DNA from: Sphingobacteriia bacterium RIFOXYC2_FULL_35_18 | GTDB lineage: Bacteria > Bacteroidota > Bacteroidia > Chitinophagales > Chitinophagaceae | Length of the DNA stretch: 64,000 nt | Direction: 5' to 3' | Assembly: GCA_001829005.1 (NCBI GenBank) | Contig: MIAG01000001.1 | Location: forward strand, 1,083,007-1,147,006 | Part shown: one piece after another, positions 17,040 through 25,193 of the stretch | Position numbering within the stretch: position 1 is the stretch's first letter | Layout: the number at the start of each line of letters is the position of its first letter | Notes under the pieces: generated by a model | The model's database searches: none | The model's input: the letters and a program-made list of their open reading frames with translations, nothing else | Told to the model about the DNA's origin: nothing | Program-made: the position numbers and the translations under genes

Positions 17040-17600
17040 TTACAGATTGTCTAATACCGTTCTTTTTTTATTGGTCATTGCTTTAAAAAAGGAGGGTGTT
17101 AAACCTGTGATTTTTTTGAATTGGTTGGAAAGGTGGGCAACGCTACTATAGTGAAGTTTCCAGGCAATTTCAGTTAAGTTTAATTCATTGTAGATTATCA
17201 ATTCTTTGGCTCTCTCAATTTTATGCAAAATGATAAATTGTTCAATAGTGGTAGCTTGAGTCTCTGAAAATAAATTGGATAAGTAAGTGTAATTGTAGGA
17301 AAGTTTATCACTTAAAAAAGTGGAGAAATTGACTTCTGGTTCGTCTTCACTGTAGTGAATCATTTCTATGATTACCGCTTTTATTTGGCTAATTAATACG
17401 GCTTTCTTATCATCAATTAATTCTAGTCCATATTTCAGTAAAACTGCTCTAAAATTGGCTATTTTTTCTTCGTCAATTTGGTGAGACATTAACACTTCGC
17501 CTAAGTCGATTCTTTGGTATGGTATTTCTAAATCATGTAAAATCTCTTTTACCAATAATTTACACCTTAAGCTGACCATGTATTTGATGTATACTTTCAT
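17040..17600 (-). CDS. AraC-family regulator with HMA-like N-terminal domain
   Basis: A 186-residue protein. Residues 90-180 carry two helix-turn-helix motifs of the AraC type, ending with LNLTEIAWKLHYSSVAHLSNQFKKITG. Residues 1-80 look like a ferredoxin-fold heavy-metal-associated domain (KVYIKYMVSLRCKLLV then a beta strand ELIDDKK). The usual MxCxxC metal site reads MVSLRC here, so one Cys is replaced by Ser and metal sensing may be altered or lost. The family role as transcriptional regulator is firm. Direct AGAAT repeats at 17641-17718 in the upstream divergent spacer are candidate operators. It heads the minus-strand group that runs to the P-type ATPase. Confidence 0.85.
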   Translation of the reverse strand: MKVYIKYMVSLRCKLLVKEILHDLEIPYQRIDLGEVLMSHQIDEEKIANFRAVLLKYGLELIDDKKAVLISQIKAVIIEMIHYSEDEPEVNFSTFLSDKLSYNYTYLSNLFSETQATTIEQFIILHKIERAKELIIYNELNLTEIAWKLHYSSVAHLSNQFKKITGLTPSFFKAMTNKKRTVLDNL

Positions 17601-17820
17601 ATAGGGGCACGGTTGTATTAGTGCCTATTTTCTTTTGTTTAGAATGAGAATGCTGGTAGAATGATTAGAATCCTGTTATCCCTGTTGGAATATTGTAAAG
17701 GATAGAACCGAATAGAATTGGATACGTGTAAGGTAGTCTTAAATACTGGTATTAGCTAATTGATGCGGATAATCCGAATTTCATTTTTTTTGATTTGATT
17801 CTATTGTTAACTTTAGCCAT
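17601..17820. promoter_or_regulatory. Divergent intergenic region with AGAAT repeats and a CGGAT inverted repeat
   Basis: This 220-base spacer separates the AraC regulator (minus) from the ABC-exporter operon (plus), so it must hold promoters in both directions. Five AGAAT units start at 17641, 17647, 17658, 17667 and 17714, and one AGAAC unit starts at 17704. A perfect 5-base inverted repeat with one central base (CGGATAATCCG) lies at 17766-17776. A weak -7-like TAACTTTA stands just before the ATG at 17821. The repeats are seen directly; binding by the AraC protein is inference. Confidence 0.45.
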
Positions 17821-18366
17821 ATGTATTTTAGTGTATTACCCAAGCAGCCTCACCCAATACTATCTTATTTAAGAGTGGGAAGGTTATTATATTATTCCTT
17901 GGCAATATTTATTGTAGAATCTTGGTTTTATTGGGTTAAGTTGAATGAAGCTTATACTTATTATTCGAACTGGATTATTTTTTTCTGGGCCTGGAGTTTT
18001 ATGTTTTCCTTTATTCATATTTTCTTGGTTTTGGCAGATGGATGGAGCAGGTACCAAAATTATAAACGTGCCAAAGACCAGTTTTTCATGCATGGCTTTA
18101 ATAGAAGAATTGTAGATACCTATATTGGATCAAAATGCCAACGGATGGCTGCATTAGAAGCAGCTAAAGAATTAGGTATTGGGGAAGAAGTGAAAGCTTA
18201 TTACATAGCAAAAGGAGTGAAATGGTATCATTATGTGCCTTATTTTATGATAAAAGACCCTTGGTTTGGTTTCAAAAAGCATTTTTGGTCTCGTACTTTC
18301 CTTGAAGGCAATTATAAACCTAAATTCAATTATTCCAATTATCAACAACTAGTTTTACAAACATGA
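17821..18366 (+). CDS. Membrane protein of unknown function, first gene of an ABC-exporter operon
   Basis: A 181-residue protein with two hydrophobic helices (about residues 21-40 and 50-75) followed by a cytoplasm-like, Tyr/Lys-rich tail (ALEAAKELGIGEEVKAYYIAKG, then KDPWFGFKKHFWSRTF). I recognise no family. Its stop overlaps the start of the ABC ATPase gene (ATGA at 18363-18366), so translation is coupled, and the protein is probably an accessory subunit of that exporter. Confidence 0.7.
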   Translation: MYFSVLPKQPHPILSYLRVGRLLYYSLAIFIVESWFYWVKLNEAYTYYSNWIIFFWAWSFMFSFIHIFLVLADGWSRYQNYKRAKDQFFMHGFNRRIVDTYIGSKCQRMAALEAAKELGIGEEVKAYYIAKGVKWYHYVPYFMIKDPWFGFKKHFWSRTFLEGNYKPKFNYSNYQQLVLQT

Positions 18367-19217
18367 TTATTTCAGGAACAAATCTCAGCAAGGTTTACGG
18401 AAAAAGAAAAGTTCTTGACAATGTAAGTATCGGTTGTGCTTCTGGTGAAATTTGTGGTTTATTGGGCGCAAATGGCGCAGGTAAAACCACTTTATTCAAA
18501 ATATTATTTGGTTTAATTACGCCAGATACGGGTAAAGTGGTTTTACCCAATCAATCCATCAAGCCAATAGGTGGAATCATTGAAAAACCCGCATTGTATG
18601 AATACCTGAATGCCCAAGATAATATTCACTTATTTGCAAGTATACAAGGGCTTCAATTAACCAAGCAGGAAATAGCAACACATCTAATTAGAGTAGGATT
18701 ACCTATAGACAGAAATGATAAGGTAGAAAATTTTTCTATGGGGATGAAGCAAAGATTAGGAATAGCCATAGCGCTTTTGAATAATCCGGCTTGTTTGGTT
18801 TTAGATGAGCCTTTTACAGGATTAGACCCTTTGGGCGTTAGTTCCTTAAGAAAGTTGATTGCCGATTTAGCAGAAAAAGAGGGCTTAGCAATTATTTTGT
18901 CTTCGCATATCATAGAAGAACTGAGTAAGCTCTGCCATACATTGTATGTATTAAAAGAAGGCAAATTGGTGAATGCTGGTCCAGCACAGCAATTGATAGC
19001 AGAAAATACGGATGTATATAATATTTGTGCAGACAATATAAAACAAGCGGAATGTTTAAAAAATTATCAAGTTGAATTTAAAGGAAATTGTGCAATGGTC
19101 ACCATTGCCGCTTCAGCAGTGCCTTATTTAATTCAGTTATTAGATAAAGAACAGATTTATATCACTTCTTGTACTCCTGAATTGAGTATGGAAAAATTAT
19201 TTGAAACAAATCGTTAA
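18363..19217 (+). CDS. ABC transporter ATP-binding protein
   Basis: A 284-residue ABC ATPase. Walker A is GANGAGKTT near residue 37, the signature reads NFSMGMKQRLGIA near 126, and Walker B with the catalytic Glu is LVLDEPFTGLDP near 148. The switch His is in SSHIIEEL. The C-terminal 80 residues form a small extra domain typical of ABC-2 exporters. The stop overlaps the start of the permease gene by one base (TAATG). It energises the transporter at the inner membrane; the substrate is unknown. Confidence 0.93.
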   Translation: MIISGTNLSKVYGKRKVLDNVSIGCASGEICGLLGANGAGKTTLFKILFGLITPDTGKVVLPNQSIKPIGGIIEKPALYEYLNAQDNIHLFASIQGLQLTKQEIATHLIRVGLPIDRNDKVENFSMGMKQRLGIAIALLNNPACLVLDEPFTGLDPLGVSSLRKLIADLAEKEGLAIILSSHIIEELSKLCHTLYVLKEGKLVNAGPAQQLIAENTDVYNICADNIKQAECLKNYQVEFKGNCAMVTIAASAVPYLIQLLDKEQIYITSCTPELSMEKLFETNR

Positions 19218-20047
19218 TGCAATATTTATTAAAGGCAGAAATACGGAAACTGTTTAAGCAAAGTAAAACTTACTATGCTTTGGGTGCACTATTCTCTATT
19301 GAGTTGTTGATTTTATTTAGTGCCTATTATCAAGGTACTACAATCATTGATTTACTTTTAGAAAATTTAAAACAGAAATTTTATTTTGAAGGGACTCTAT
19401 TAAATGGGAATTTATTGATTTATTTAATTCTAAATACGCTTTGGTTTCATTTGCCTCTAATTTTGATGATTATAGTTTCAGGAACACTTACTTCGGAATA
19501 CAAAGACCGAACCTTACAAACCATCATGCTTCAGCCAGTAAGTAAGTGGAAATTTATTTTGAGTAAATACATAGTTGCAATTGCATTTACTTTAATGGTT
19601 GTAGCATTATTGGCAATTAGTTCCTTTGGATTGTCCTATGCTTTTTTTGGAAAAGGAGACTTAGTAGTATACTTAAATGGCTTAAACTTTTTTGATGCAA
19701 CTGATGCTATTAAACGACTACAATGGTCATTTGTTTCTGGCGCTTTGTCAATGGTGTTTTTTTCAGTGGCTAGTTTAACCATCGCCATTTTGTTTAAAGA
19801 AGCTACCAAAACTTGGATAGTGTCGGCCTTTTTCTTGATTCTGTCGAATATATTATTGAAAGTAGATTTTGGAGACAATTGGTTTAATCAATTATTTTTT
19901 GCCAAATTGAATGATACATGGCAATACTTTTTTTATTACACGATTAATTGGCAACAAATTATTTTTAATAGTGTTCTAAGCCTTATTTATTGCATGCTAT
20001 TTATGGGGGCAGGTATTTATTGGTTTCACAAAAAAGACATTGGGTAA
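19217..20047 (+). CDS. ABC-2 type permease
   Basis: A 276-residue integral membrane protein with six predicted helices and a large segment after the first, as in ABC-2 permeases. The conserved amphipathic stretch EYKDRTLQTIMLQPVSKWK, which follows the second helix, is diagnostic of this class. The gene overlaps its ATPase partner by one base and overlaps the next gene (20047) by one base. Together with the ATPase it forms an exporter, possibly of lipid or lipoprotein material given the LolA-like neighbour. Confidence 0.88.
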   Translation: MQYLLKAEIRKLFKQSKTYYALGALFSIELLILFSAYYQGTTIIDLLLENLKQKFYFEGTLLNGNLLIYLILNTLWFHLPLILMIIVSGTLTSEYKDRTLQTIMLQPVSKWKFILSKYIVAIAFTLMVVALLAISSFGLSYAFFGKGDLVVYLNGLNFFDATDAIKRLQWSFVSGALSMVFFSVASLTIAILFKEATKTWIVSAFFLILSNILLKVDFGDNWFNQLFFAKLNDTWQYFFYYTINWQQIIFNSVLSLIYCMLFMGAGIYWFHKKDIG

Positions 20048-20721
20048 TGAAAAAAGCAGCAATTTTATTTTTATTTTCCATTTTATGGATTGGGCTGTCT
20101 GCACAAGCAATTGATGAAGATTTATTGAAAGTTAAAAACCGACTAGATTCCATTGTGTCTTTTAGCACACAATTGAAATTGGAAGTAGATATTTCGTTTA
20201 TCAATATGCCTGTGAAAAAAGCGCAAATGTTTTATACCAAGGGCAAAAAAGTGAAATTCTCCTCTGATGATTTTGTGATGTTACCAAAAAGGGGATTGGA
20301 TTTTTCGTTGAATAGCTTATTAGAGTATTCATTTATTACAGTTGATAGGGGAATGGAACAAAGAAATGGTAGAAGCTATAAGGCAATTAATATAATACCT
20401 ACCGATAAAAGAGCAGATTTTTCTATAGCAACTATTTTGATTGACACCAAATTAAGAAGAGTGATGGAGTCTGAAATCAATACTAAGAAAGATGGCGCTT
20501 ACCTTTTGACTTTCCTATATAATTCCGATGCAAAAGTATTACCAGATAAAGTAACGGTTAACTTTGAAATTGAAAAAATTAGAATCCCTATCAATTTCAT
20601 GGGAAAAGACACCCAACTCGATCGCAAAAAAATGAAAGCAGCGGGAACCAAGACCGGTGCTATTTATTTGACCATGAGTAATTATCAAATCAAATCTGTT
20701 TTATATAATAGATATTTGTGA
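20047..20721 (+). CDS. Secreted LolA-like lipoprotein carrier-type protein
   Basis: About 224 residues from the ATG at 20047, chosen because it gives a standard signal peptide (MKKAAILFLFSILWIGLSAQA) and overlaps the preceding stop by one base; a longer in-frame start at 19990 would lie inside the permease gene. The mature part contains strands such as VDISFINMPVKKAQMFYTKGKKVKFSSDDFVMLPKRG, in line with an unclosed-barrel LolA/LolB-type fold. The identification is by pattern only. The gene abuts the methyltransferase gene. In context it could shuttle the exporter's hydrophobic cargo across the periplasm. Confidence 0.65.
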   Translation: MKKAAILFLFSILWIGLSAQAIDEDLLKVKNRLDSIVSFSTQLKLEVDISFINMPVKKAQMFYTKGKKVKFSSDDFVMLPKRGLDFSLNSLLEYSFITVDRGMEQRNGRSYKAINIIPTDKRADFSIATILIDTKLRRVMESEINTKKDGAYLLTFLYNSDAKVLPDKVTVNFEIEKIRIPINFMGKDTQLDRKKMKAAGTKTGAIYLTMSNYQIKSVLYNRYL

Positions 20722-21297
20722 ATGGATTTTTTTAGTTCAGACCAGCATTTTGATCAACTTTACCCCCCCGCAATATCGGCATTGGCTAGTCGACATTGGA
20801 CGCCAATAGCAGTTGCTAAAGAAGCAGCAGCGTTTTTAGCGGTTGGTTCAAATACGCGTATTTTAGATATTGGCAGTGGGGTAGGTAAATTTTGCATGAT
20901 AGGAGCTAGATTTCATCCTCATGCAGCATTCACTGGGGTTGAACAGCGGGATTCTTTAACCCAAATAGCCCAATCGATTGCCCATGAATTATCTCTAACC
21001 AATACCCATTTTCTAACAGGTAATTTTACGGATATTGATTTTACTCAATACCATCATTTCTATTTTTATAATGCATTTTATGAAAACCTGATAGACAATG
21101 ATACTATTGACCAAACAGTTGAGCAAAGTCCTGAATTATTTAATATGTATAATCGAAAATTATACAAACAACTAAAGAAACTTCCAGCTGGAACCAGAAT
21201 TGCTACATTTCATAGCTCTGAGAACGAAATGCCTAGTTCTTACCAAGTGGTAGGCGTTGGTACAAATGAAGATTTGAAGTTTTGGATTAAGCTTTAA
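20722..21297 (+). CDS. Class I SAM-dependent methyltransferase
   Basis: A 191-residue cytoplasmic protein with the Rossmann SAM-binding motif ILDIGSGVGKFC near residue 50 and a following acidic residue in FTGVEQRD. The last part contains the motif GTRIATFHSS. The ATG follows the stop of the previous gene directly, so it is the fifth gene of the exporter operon. The substrate is not evident. It converges on the hydrolase gene at 21306 with an 8-base gap. Confidence 0.8.
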   Translation: MDFFSSDQHFDQLYPPAISALASRHWTPIAVAKEAAAFLAVGSNTRILDIGSGVGKFCMIGARFHPHAAFTGVEQRDSLTQIAQSIAHELSLTNTHFLTGNFTDIDFTQYHHFYFYNAFYENLIDNDTIDQTVEQSPELFNMYNRKLYKQLKKLPAGTRIATFHSSENEMPSSYQVVGVGTNEDLKFWIKL

Positions 21298-21305
21298 ATA
21301 AGACT

Positions 21306-22355
21306 TTAAGGGACGATATTTTTTGTCTCGCCTTTGTTAACTCCTTTCAAAAAGTGAATCAAACCTTTAAAATAGGTTTCCTGATCGTCGTACATGCTCA
21401 TATGTCCTCCATTTGCACAATATAAATAAGTGCCATTTTGCACTGCCCCTGCCATCCATTTCATATGTGCTGGGTCCATGGTATCGTGTTCGGCACCAAC
21501 TACTAAAGTAGGTACACTAATTTGTTTAAGCTGATTTTTTACAGACCATGTGGTTAATTTTCCGGAAATGCCAAACTCGCTTGGGCCTTGCATGGTAACA
21601 TATAAAGACTGGTTCATTTTTGCAAAAGAACGATTTACTGGTTCAGGCCATTCACTCAAAGGCATTCTTAAAATATGTTTGGTATAAAAATGATTGTATA
21701 ACAAATCCATATACTTAGGATTGCCGTAATCTTTTTTTGCTTCTAAATTTCTAACGGTGTCCAAAATTTTAGGATCCATCTGTTTTGCTAAAACTTCATC
21801 AGCGTATTTGCCGTATTCAACGGCGTCGCTCATCATATTCGATATAATTACCCCTTTTAAGTTTTGCTGATACTTCAATGCATATTCCATGGCTAATATT
21901 CCACCCCAAGAATGCCCTAATAAGAAGAAATTGTCTTGGTTTAAATTGAGTGCTTTTCTTACCTGCTCTACTTCGTCTACATATCTTGCCAAATCAAATA
22001 AGCTGGTATCTTTTGGGTCCTGTGAATTGCCACAAGCTAATTGATCATAATAAATGATTTCAATGCCTTCTGCTGGCATGAAATTTTCGAAGCATTCAAA
22101 ATATTCATGTGTAGCACCAGGTCCTCCATTTAACAACAATAATTTAATAGAAGGGTTATTCCCAATTCGTTTGGTCCAAACATTAAATATGCCGCTTGCA
22201 GTTTTAATTGGAACCATTTGTACGCCCCCATTTTGGATTCCCTTAGTGGTTGGCTTAAAATAATCATTATTAACGGTTGGTTCGTTATTAGCCGTTTTAC
22301 AACCAAATATTGCTGTAAAGCAGAAGAACACAATTAGCGTTTGAAGCTTTTTCAT
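21306..22355 (-). CDS. Proline iminopeptidase-like alpha/beta hydrolase (S33), lipoprotein
   Basis: A 349-residue protein with a lipoprotein signal (IVFFCFTAIFGC, Cys near residue 19). It shows the oxyanion motif LNGGPGATHEYF and the nucleophile elbow GHSWGG, an Asp in EHDTMDP and His in NGGHMSMYDD. These are hallmarks of S33 prolyl aminopeptidases. A close paralogue lies at 25194 in the same strand run. Location is likely outer or inner membrane-attached. Its substrate is presumably small peptides with N-terminal proline. Confidence 0.88.
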   Translation of the reverse strand: MKKLQTLIVFFCFTAIFGCKTANNEPTVNNDYFKPTTKGIQNGGVQMVPIKTASGIFNVWTKRIGNNPSIKLLLLNGGPGATHEYFECFENFMPAEGIEIIYYDQLACGNSQDPKDTSLFDLARYVDEVEQVRKALNLNQDNFFLLGHSWGGILAMEYALKYQQNLKGVIISNMMSDAVEYGKYADEVLAKQMDPKILDTVRNLEAKKDYGNPKYMDLLYNHFYTKHILRMPLSEWPEPVNRSFAKMNQSLYVTMQGPSEFGISGKLTTWSVKNQLKQISVPTLVVGAEHDTMDPAHMKWMAGAVQNGTYLYCANGGHMSMYDDQETYFKGLIHFLKGVNKGETKNIVP

Positions 22356-22385
22356 GGGGAATTGTTTTAGTTAAGATAACTCAAT

Positions 22386-23210
22386 TTAAAATGAAATGCC
22401 CTTTAAATGGATTAATTGTTGGTATAAATTTCTTGTAATGGACCCTGGTTTCACATCCCCTATAGTATGGCCATCAATTGAGATTACAGGGAGAATATTT
22501 TTAGTAGAACTGCTGATAAAAGCTTCTTTGGCGGAAGCAATCATACCAATGGTTATATTAGTCTCCTTGATGGTGTAGCCTTTTAATTCGAGTATTTTTT
22601 TTCGGGTAACCCCCTGCAAAATATTTTCTTTTGGAGTAAGCACTTCGTTTTGCTCAGTCACCATAAAGAAATTGGCTCTAGGGCATTCGCTTACCAACCC
22701 GTTAAAAAAATATAATACATCATCTGCTCCTGCTGCTTTAATTGTTGGTTGCAAGTAAATTGCTTTTAAGTAGTCAATGGTTTTGATGAAGGGAAGTTGG
22801 CGTTGGTGTTCGTAGGTAATCAGTTTTAAACCATTTTCAAATACTTGATTTTGATAATTAAACGGCGATTGACTGATAATTAAATTAGGGTTTCCTATTG
22901 AATATCCGTCAGGCGAATTTCCCCCAGTAAGGGTTAAGCGAATTCCAGAATTCGGCAATTGATTTTTTCCCATTAATTGGTCAATTGCTCCAATCAATTC
23001 TTTTTGATTTAAGGTAACAGGTAAATGCATCGATTGAGCGGAAGAATAAAATCTAAGTAAATGGTCTTCTAAAAAAATAGGTTTCCCATTCACCGTAACC
23101 AGAAAATCAAAAATTCCATAGCCTCTTTGAATGGCTAAATCGGATGCAGAAATGGAAAGACTATTTGCCAGCATCAATTCTCCGTTAACGCTAATATACC
23201 TTTCACTCAT
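22386..23210 (-). CDS. Class-IV PLP-dependent aminotransferase
   Basis: A 274-residue fold-type IV enzyme. The N-terminal region has the family pattern SISASDLAIQRGYGIFDFL, with the conserved Arg near 45, and the probable PLP lysine lies in TIDYLKAIY. The segment VSECPRANFFMV corresponds to the conserved Glu loop. Possible functions are branched-chain amino-acid aminotransferase, D-amino-acid transaminase or aminodeoxychorismate lyase; the motif set does not decide. The gene overlaps the P1 peptidase gene by 4 bases. No neighbours from folate or leucine synthesis are present. Confidence 0.85.
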   Translation of the reverse strand: MSERYISVNGELMLANSLSISASDLAIQRGYGIFDFLVTVNGKPIFLEDHLLRFYSSAQSMHLPVTLNQKELIGAIDQLMGKNQLPNSGIRLTLTGGNSPDGYSIGNPNLIISQSPFNYQNQVFENGLKLITYEHQRQLPFIKTIDYLKAIYLQPTIKAAGADDVLYFFNGLVSECPRANFFMVTEQNEVLTPKENILQGVTRKKILELKGYTIKETNITIGMIASAKEAFISSSTKNILPVISIDGHTIGDVKPGSITRNLYQQLIHLKGISF

Positions 23211-24352
23211 TTTTTTTCTTTTATAAATAATGGCATTAATTGTTGGATGGGTAGTGCAGATACTTTGTTTCCTCTGAAACCTTTAGTATCTGTAGCAGTA
23301 AGTAGTGAATTAATTATGGCTTCCTCTGTTGCTTCTATAGCAGCCATAAATAGGGGAGAAGTAGCATCATTGGGTAAGTTGAGTATTGGCTTTGGTTCAT
23401 TAATGGTTTGATGCAATACCCAGTTTTGAACGGCTGTTGAAAATGCAATTACATAATCACCACTTCCGTTGGAAGCAATGCCACCAGTTCTTCCTAAACC
23501 CAACATGGCCCTTTTGGCCAATCGCATTAGATTTCGGTGATCTAAAGGTGCATCTGTAGCCACAATAATCATACAAGAGCCATCCACATTGTTTAATAGC
23601 TCATTACTAAAACTAAATTTTTGTAAATGTTCTCCTACAGCAACACCATCAATAGTTAATACCCCACCAAAATTAGATTGCACCATTACACCAATGGTAT
23701 ATCCCCCTAAGCTGGCAGGTAGTTTTCTAGAAGCAGTGCCAATACCACCTTTAAATCCAAAACAAACAGTGCCAGTTCCTGCTCCCACAGCACCTTCCAT
23801 TATATTATTTGTTGTTGCGTTTTGGATGGCGCTTAATACGTCTTGTTCTGTTACATGTCTGCTTCTAATATCATTTAAAAAGCCATCATTGGTTTCCCCT
23901 ACAACCGCATTAACCGAACTTATTTTTTCGTTTCCAGCTTGAGCCAGTGTATAACTGATTAAGCCATTCATTGCTGCAGGAACACTCAAGGTATTGGTGA
24001 GAACAATAGGCGTTTCTATATTTCCTAACTCATTAATTTGCGTACTACCTGCTAATTTTCCAAAGCCATTTCCTATGTAAACTGCAGCTGGTACTTTTTG
24101 TTGAAATATATTGCCTTGATGTGGAACTATAACTGTTACTCCAGTATTGACTGAATCTCCTTTTTTGATGGTAGTATGACCTATTGAAATTCCATTGACA
24201 TCTGTAATACTGTTTAAAGCCCCTGTTTTTAAAACACCAATTTGAATGCCCCAATCACGAGCTCGTTTAGGGCTTTGTGCATCAACATGATGCGCTAAAA
24301 TGCTTGTAATGACTAATGTTGTTACGAATTTTACCAAAGTCATAAAGGGCAT
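23207..24352 (-). CDS. P1-family (DmpA/ArgJ-fold) aminopeptidase
   Basis: A 381-residue protein with an N-terminal signal-like segment (LVTTLVITSILAHHVDAQS). DmpA-type enzymes cut themselves before a Ser that then acts as N-terminal nucleophile; here the site looks like ASNGSGDYVIAF, near residue 305. Other family motifs are ITDVNGISIGHTTI, LTNTLSVPAAMNGL and GAGTGTVCFGFKGGIGTASR. It likely removes N-terminal D-amino acids, beta-peptides or amides. It overlaps the class-IV aminotransferase gene (4 bases) and meets the universal stress gene (1 base shared), so it is in the middle of a translationally coupled unit. Confidence 0.88.
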   Translation of the reverse strand: MPFMTLVKFVTTLVITSILAHHVDAQSPKRARDWGIQIGVLKTGALNSITDVNGISIGHTTIKKGDSVNTGVTVIVPHQGNIFQQKVPAAVYIGNGFGKLAGSTQINELGNIETPIVLTNTLSVPAAMNGLISYTLAQAGNEKISSVNAVVGETNDGFLNDIRSRHVTEQDVLSAIQNATTNNIMEGAVGAGTGTVCFGFKGGIGTASRKLPASLGGYTIGVMVQSNFGGVLTIDGVAVGEHLQKFSFSNELLNNVDGSCMIIVATDAPLDHRNLMRLAKRAMLGLGRTGGIASNGSGDYVIAFSTAVQNWVLHQTINEPKPILNLPNDATSPLFMAAIEATEEAIINSLLTATDTKGFRGNKVSALPIQQLMPLFIKEKK

Positions 24353-25185
24353 TATTTTTTGGGATAAATCAAAGTGGGAATTTTAGTAGAGAACGTGAGT
24401 TCTGCTGCTTTGCTTGGTAAAAATAATTGCTCAAAGAATCCTTTTTTCTGTCTTGTAAATAATATAATTAAATCTGGATGCTGCTTCCCAATATATTTAG
24501 TTAGTCGGTCTACCAAGGAATATTCAATATTGGTTTCAAGTACATTGGGTTTAATTCCAATATAGTTAGCCTTAGAAAAAATCTTTATTTTTTTGAGCGT
24601 GTCGGGATGGTTTACACCCATTCTTGCATAGTGCAATGCTTCTGTTTGACCTTTAAGCAAACTGTTTAATTTAGTTACTTTACTGAGTTCTGTAACTAGG
24701 TTTTCAAAATCTGAAACATAAGTAATTTTCTTGATGGCTTTAGTTTTGTATTTAGATGGAATTGCCATTACAGGGATTGGAGAATGGTTAACTAAATAAG
24801 AAGTATGTGTTCCCATTAATTTCCTTAGTACCCCTGCTCCATTGGTGGCTATGCATATAAATTGACATTTGCTTTTAGCAGCATAATCAATGATTGCTTT
24901 TTCTGTTCCTTGGGTAAAGTCAATTACAAATTTGCTTTTTACTACTATATTTTTATTTACTCCTACAGTTGATGAAACAAATTTTTCTAACTCCTTAGTT
25001 AATCTGTGCTTTTCTTCTTTTACGTAATTTTTGAAAAAAGATAAATTCCATGAAGCTGGCTGCATCATTTCAACAGCAGAATAAAAAATAAGCTCAGCCC
25101 CTTTTATTTGGTTAGAAAAGTTAGCAGCAAATTGAATAGCTGCTTTAGAGTTTAAAGAAAAGTCGGTGGTCACTAAAATTTTCAT
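24352..25185 (-). CDS. Universal stress protein, two Usp domains
   Basis: A 277-residue cytoplasmic protein that starts MKILVTTDFSLNSKAAIQFA, the Usp opening strand-helix. The ATP-binding-like segment GTHTSYLVNHSPIPVMAIP closes the first domain near residue 145; a second, shorter copy covers about residues 150-275 and ends LIYPKK. Tandem Usp proteins are frequent in this phylum. The role is in stress tolerance, not better defined. It shares one base with the P1 peptidase gene and follows the S33 hydrolase gene by 8 bases. Confidence 0.85.
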   Translation of the reverse strand: MKILVTTDFSLNSKAAIQFAANFSNQIKGAELIFYSAVEMMQPASWNLSFFKNYVKEEKHRLTKELEKFVSSTVGVNKNIVVKSKFVIDFTQGTEKAIIDYAAKSKCQFICIATNGAGVLRKLMGTHTSYLVNHSPIPVMAIPSKYKTKAIKKITYVSDFENLVTELSKVTKLNSLLKGQTEALHYARMGVNHPDTLKKIKIFSKANYIGIKPNVLETNIEYSLVDRLTKYIGKQHPDLIILFTRQKKGFFEQLFLPSKAAELTFSTKIPTLIYPKK

Positions 25186-25193
25186 AACGTCAA

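Noticed and set aside
19990..20046. Upstream start of the LolA-like gene
   Set aside because: It lies within the permease gene and would destroy the signal peptide; ATG 20047 has the coupled TAATG junction.
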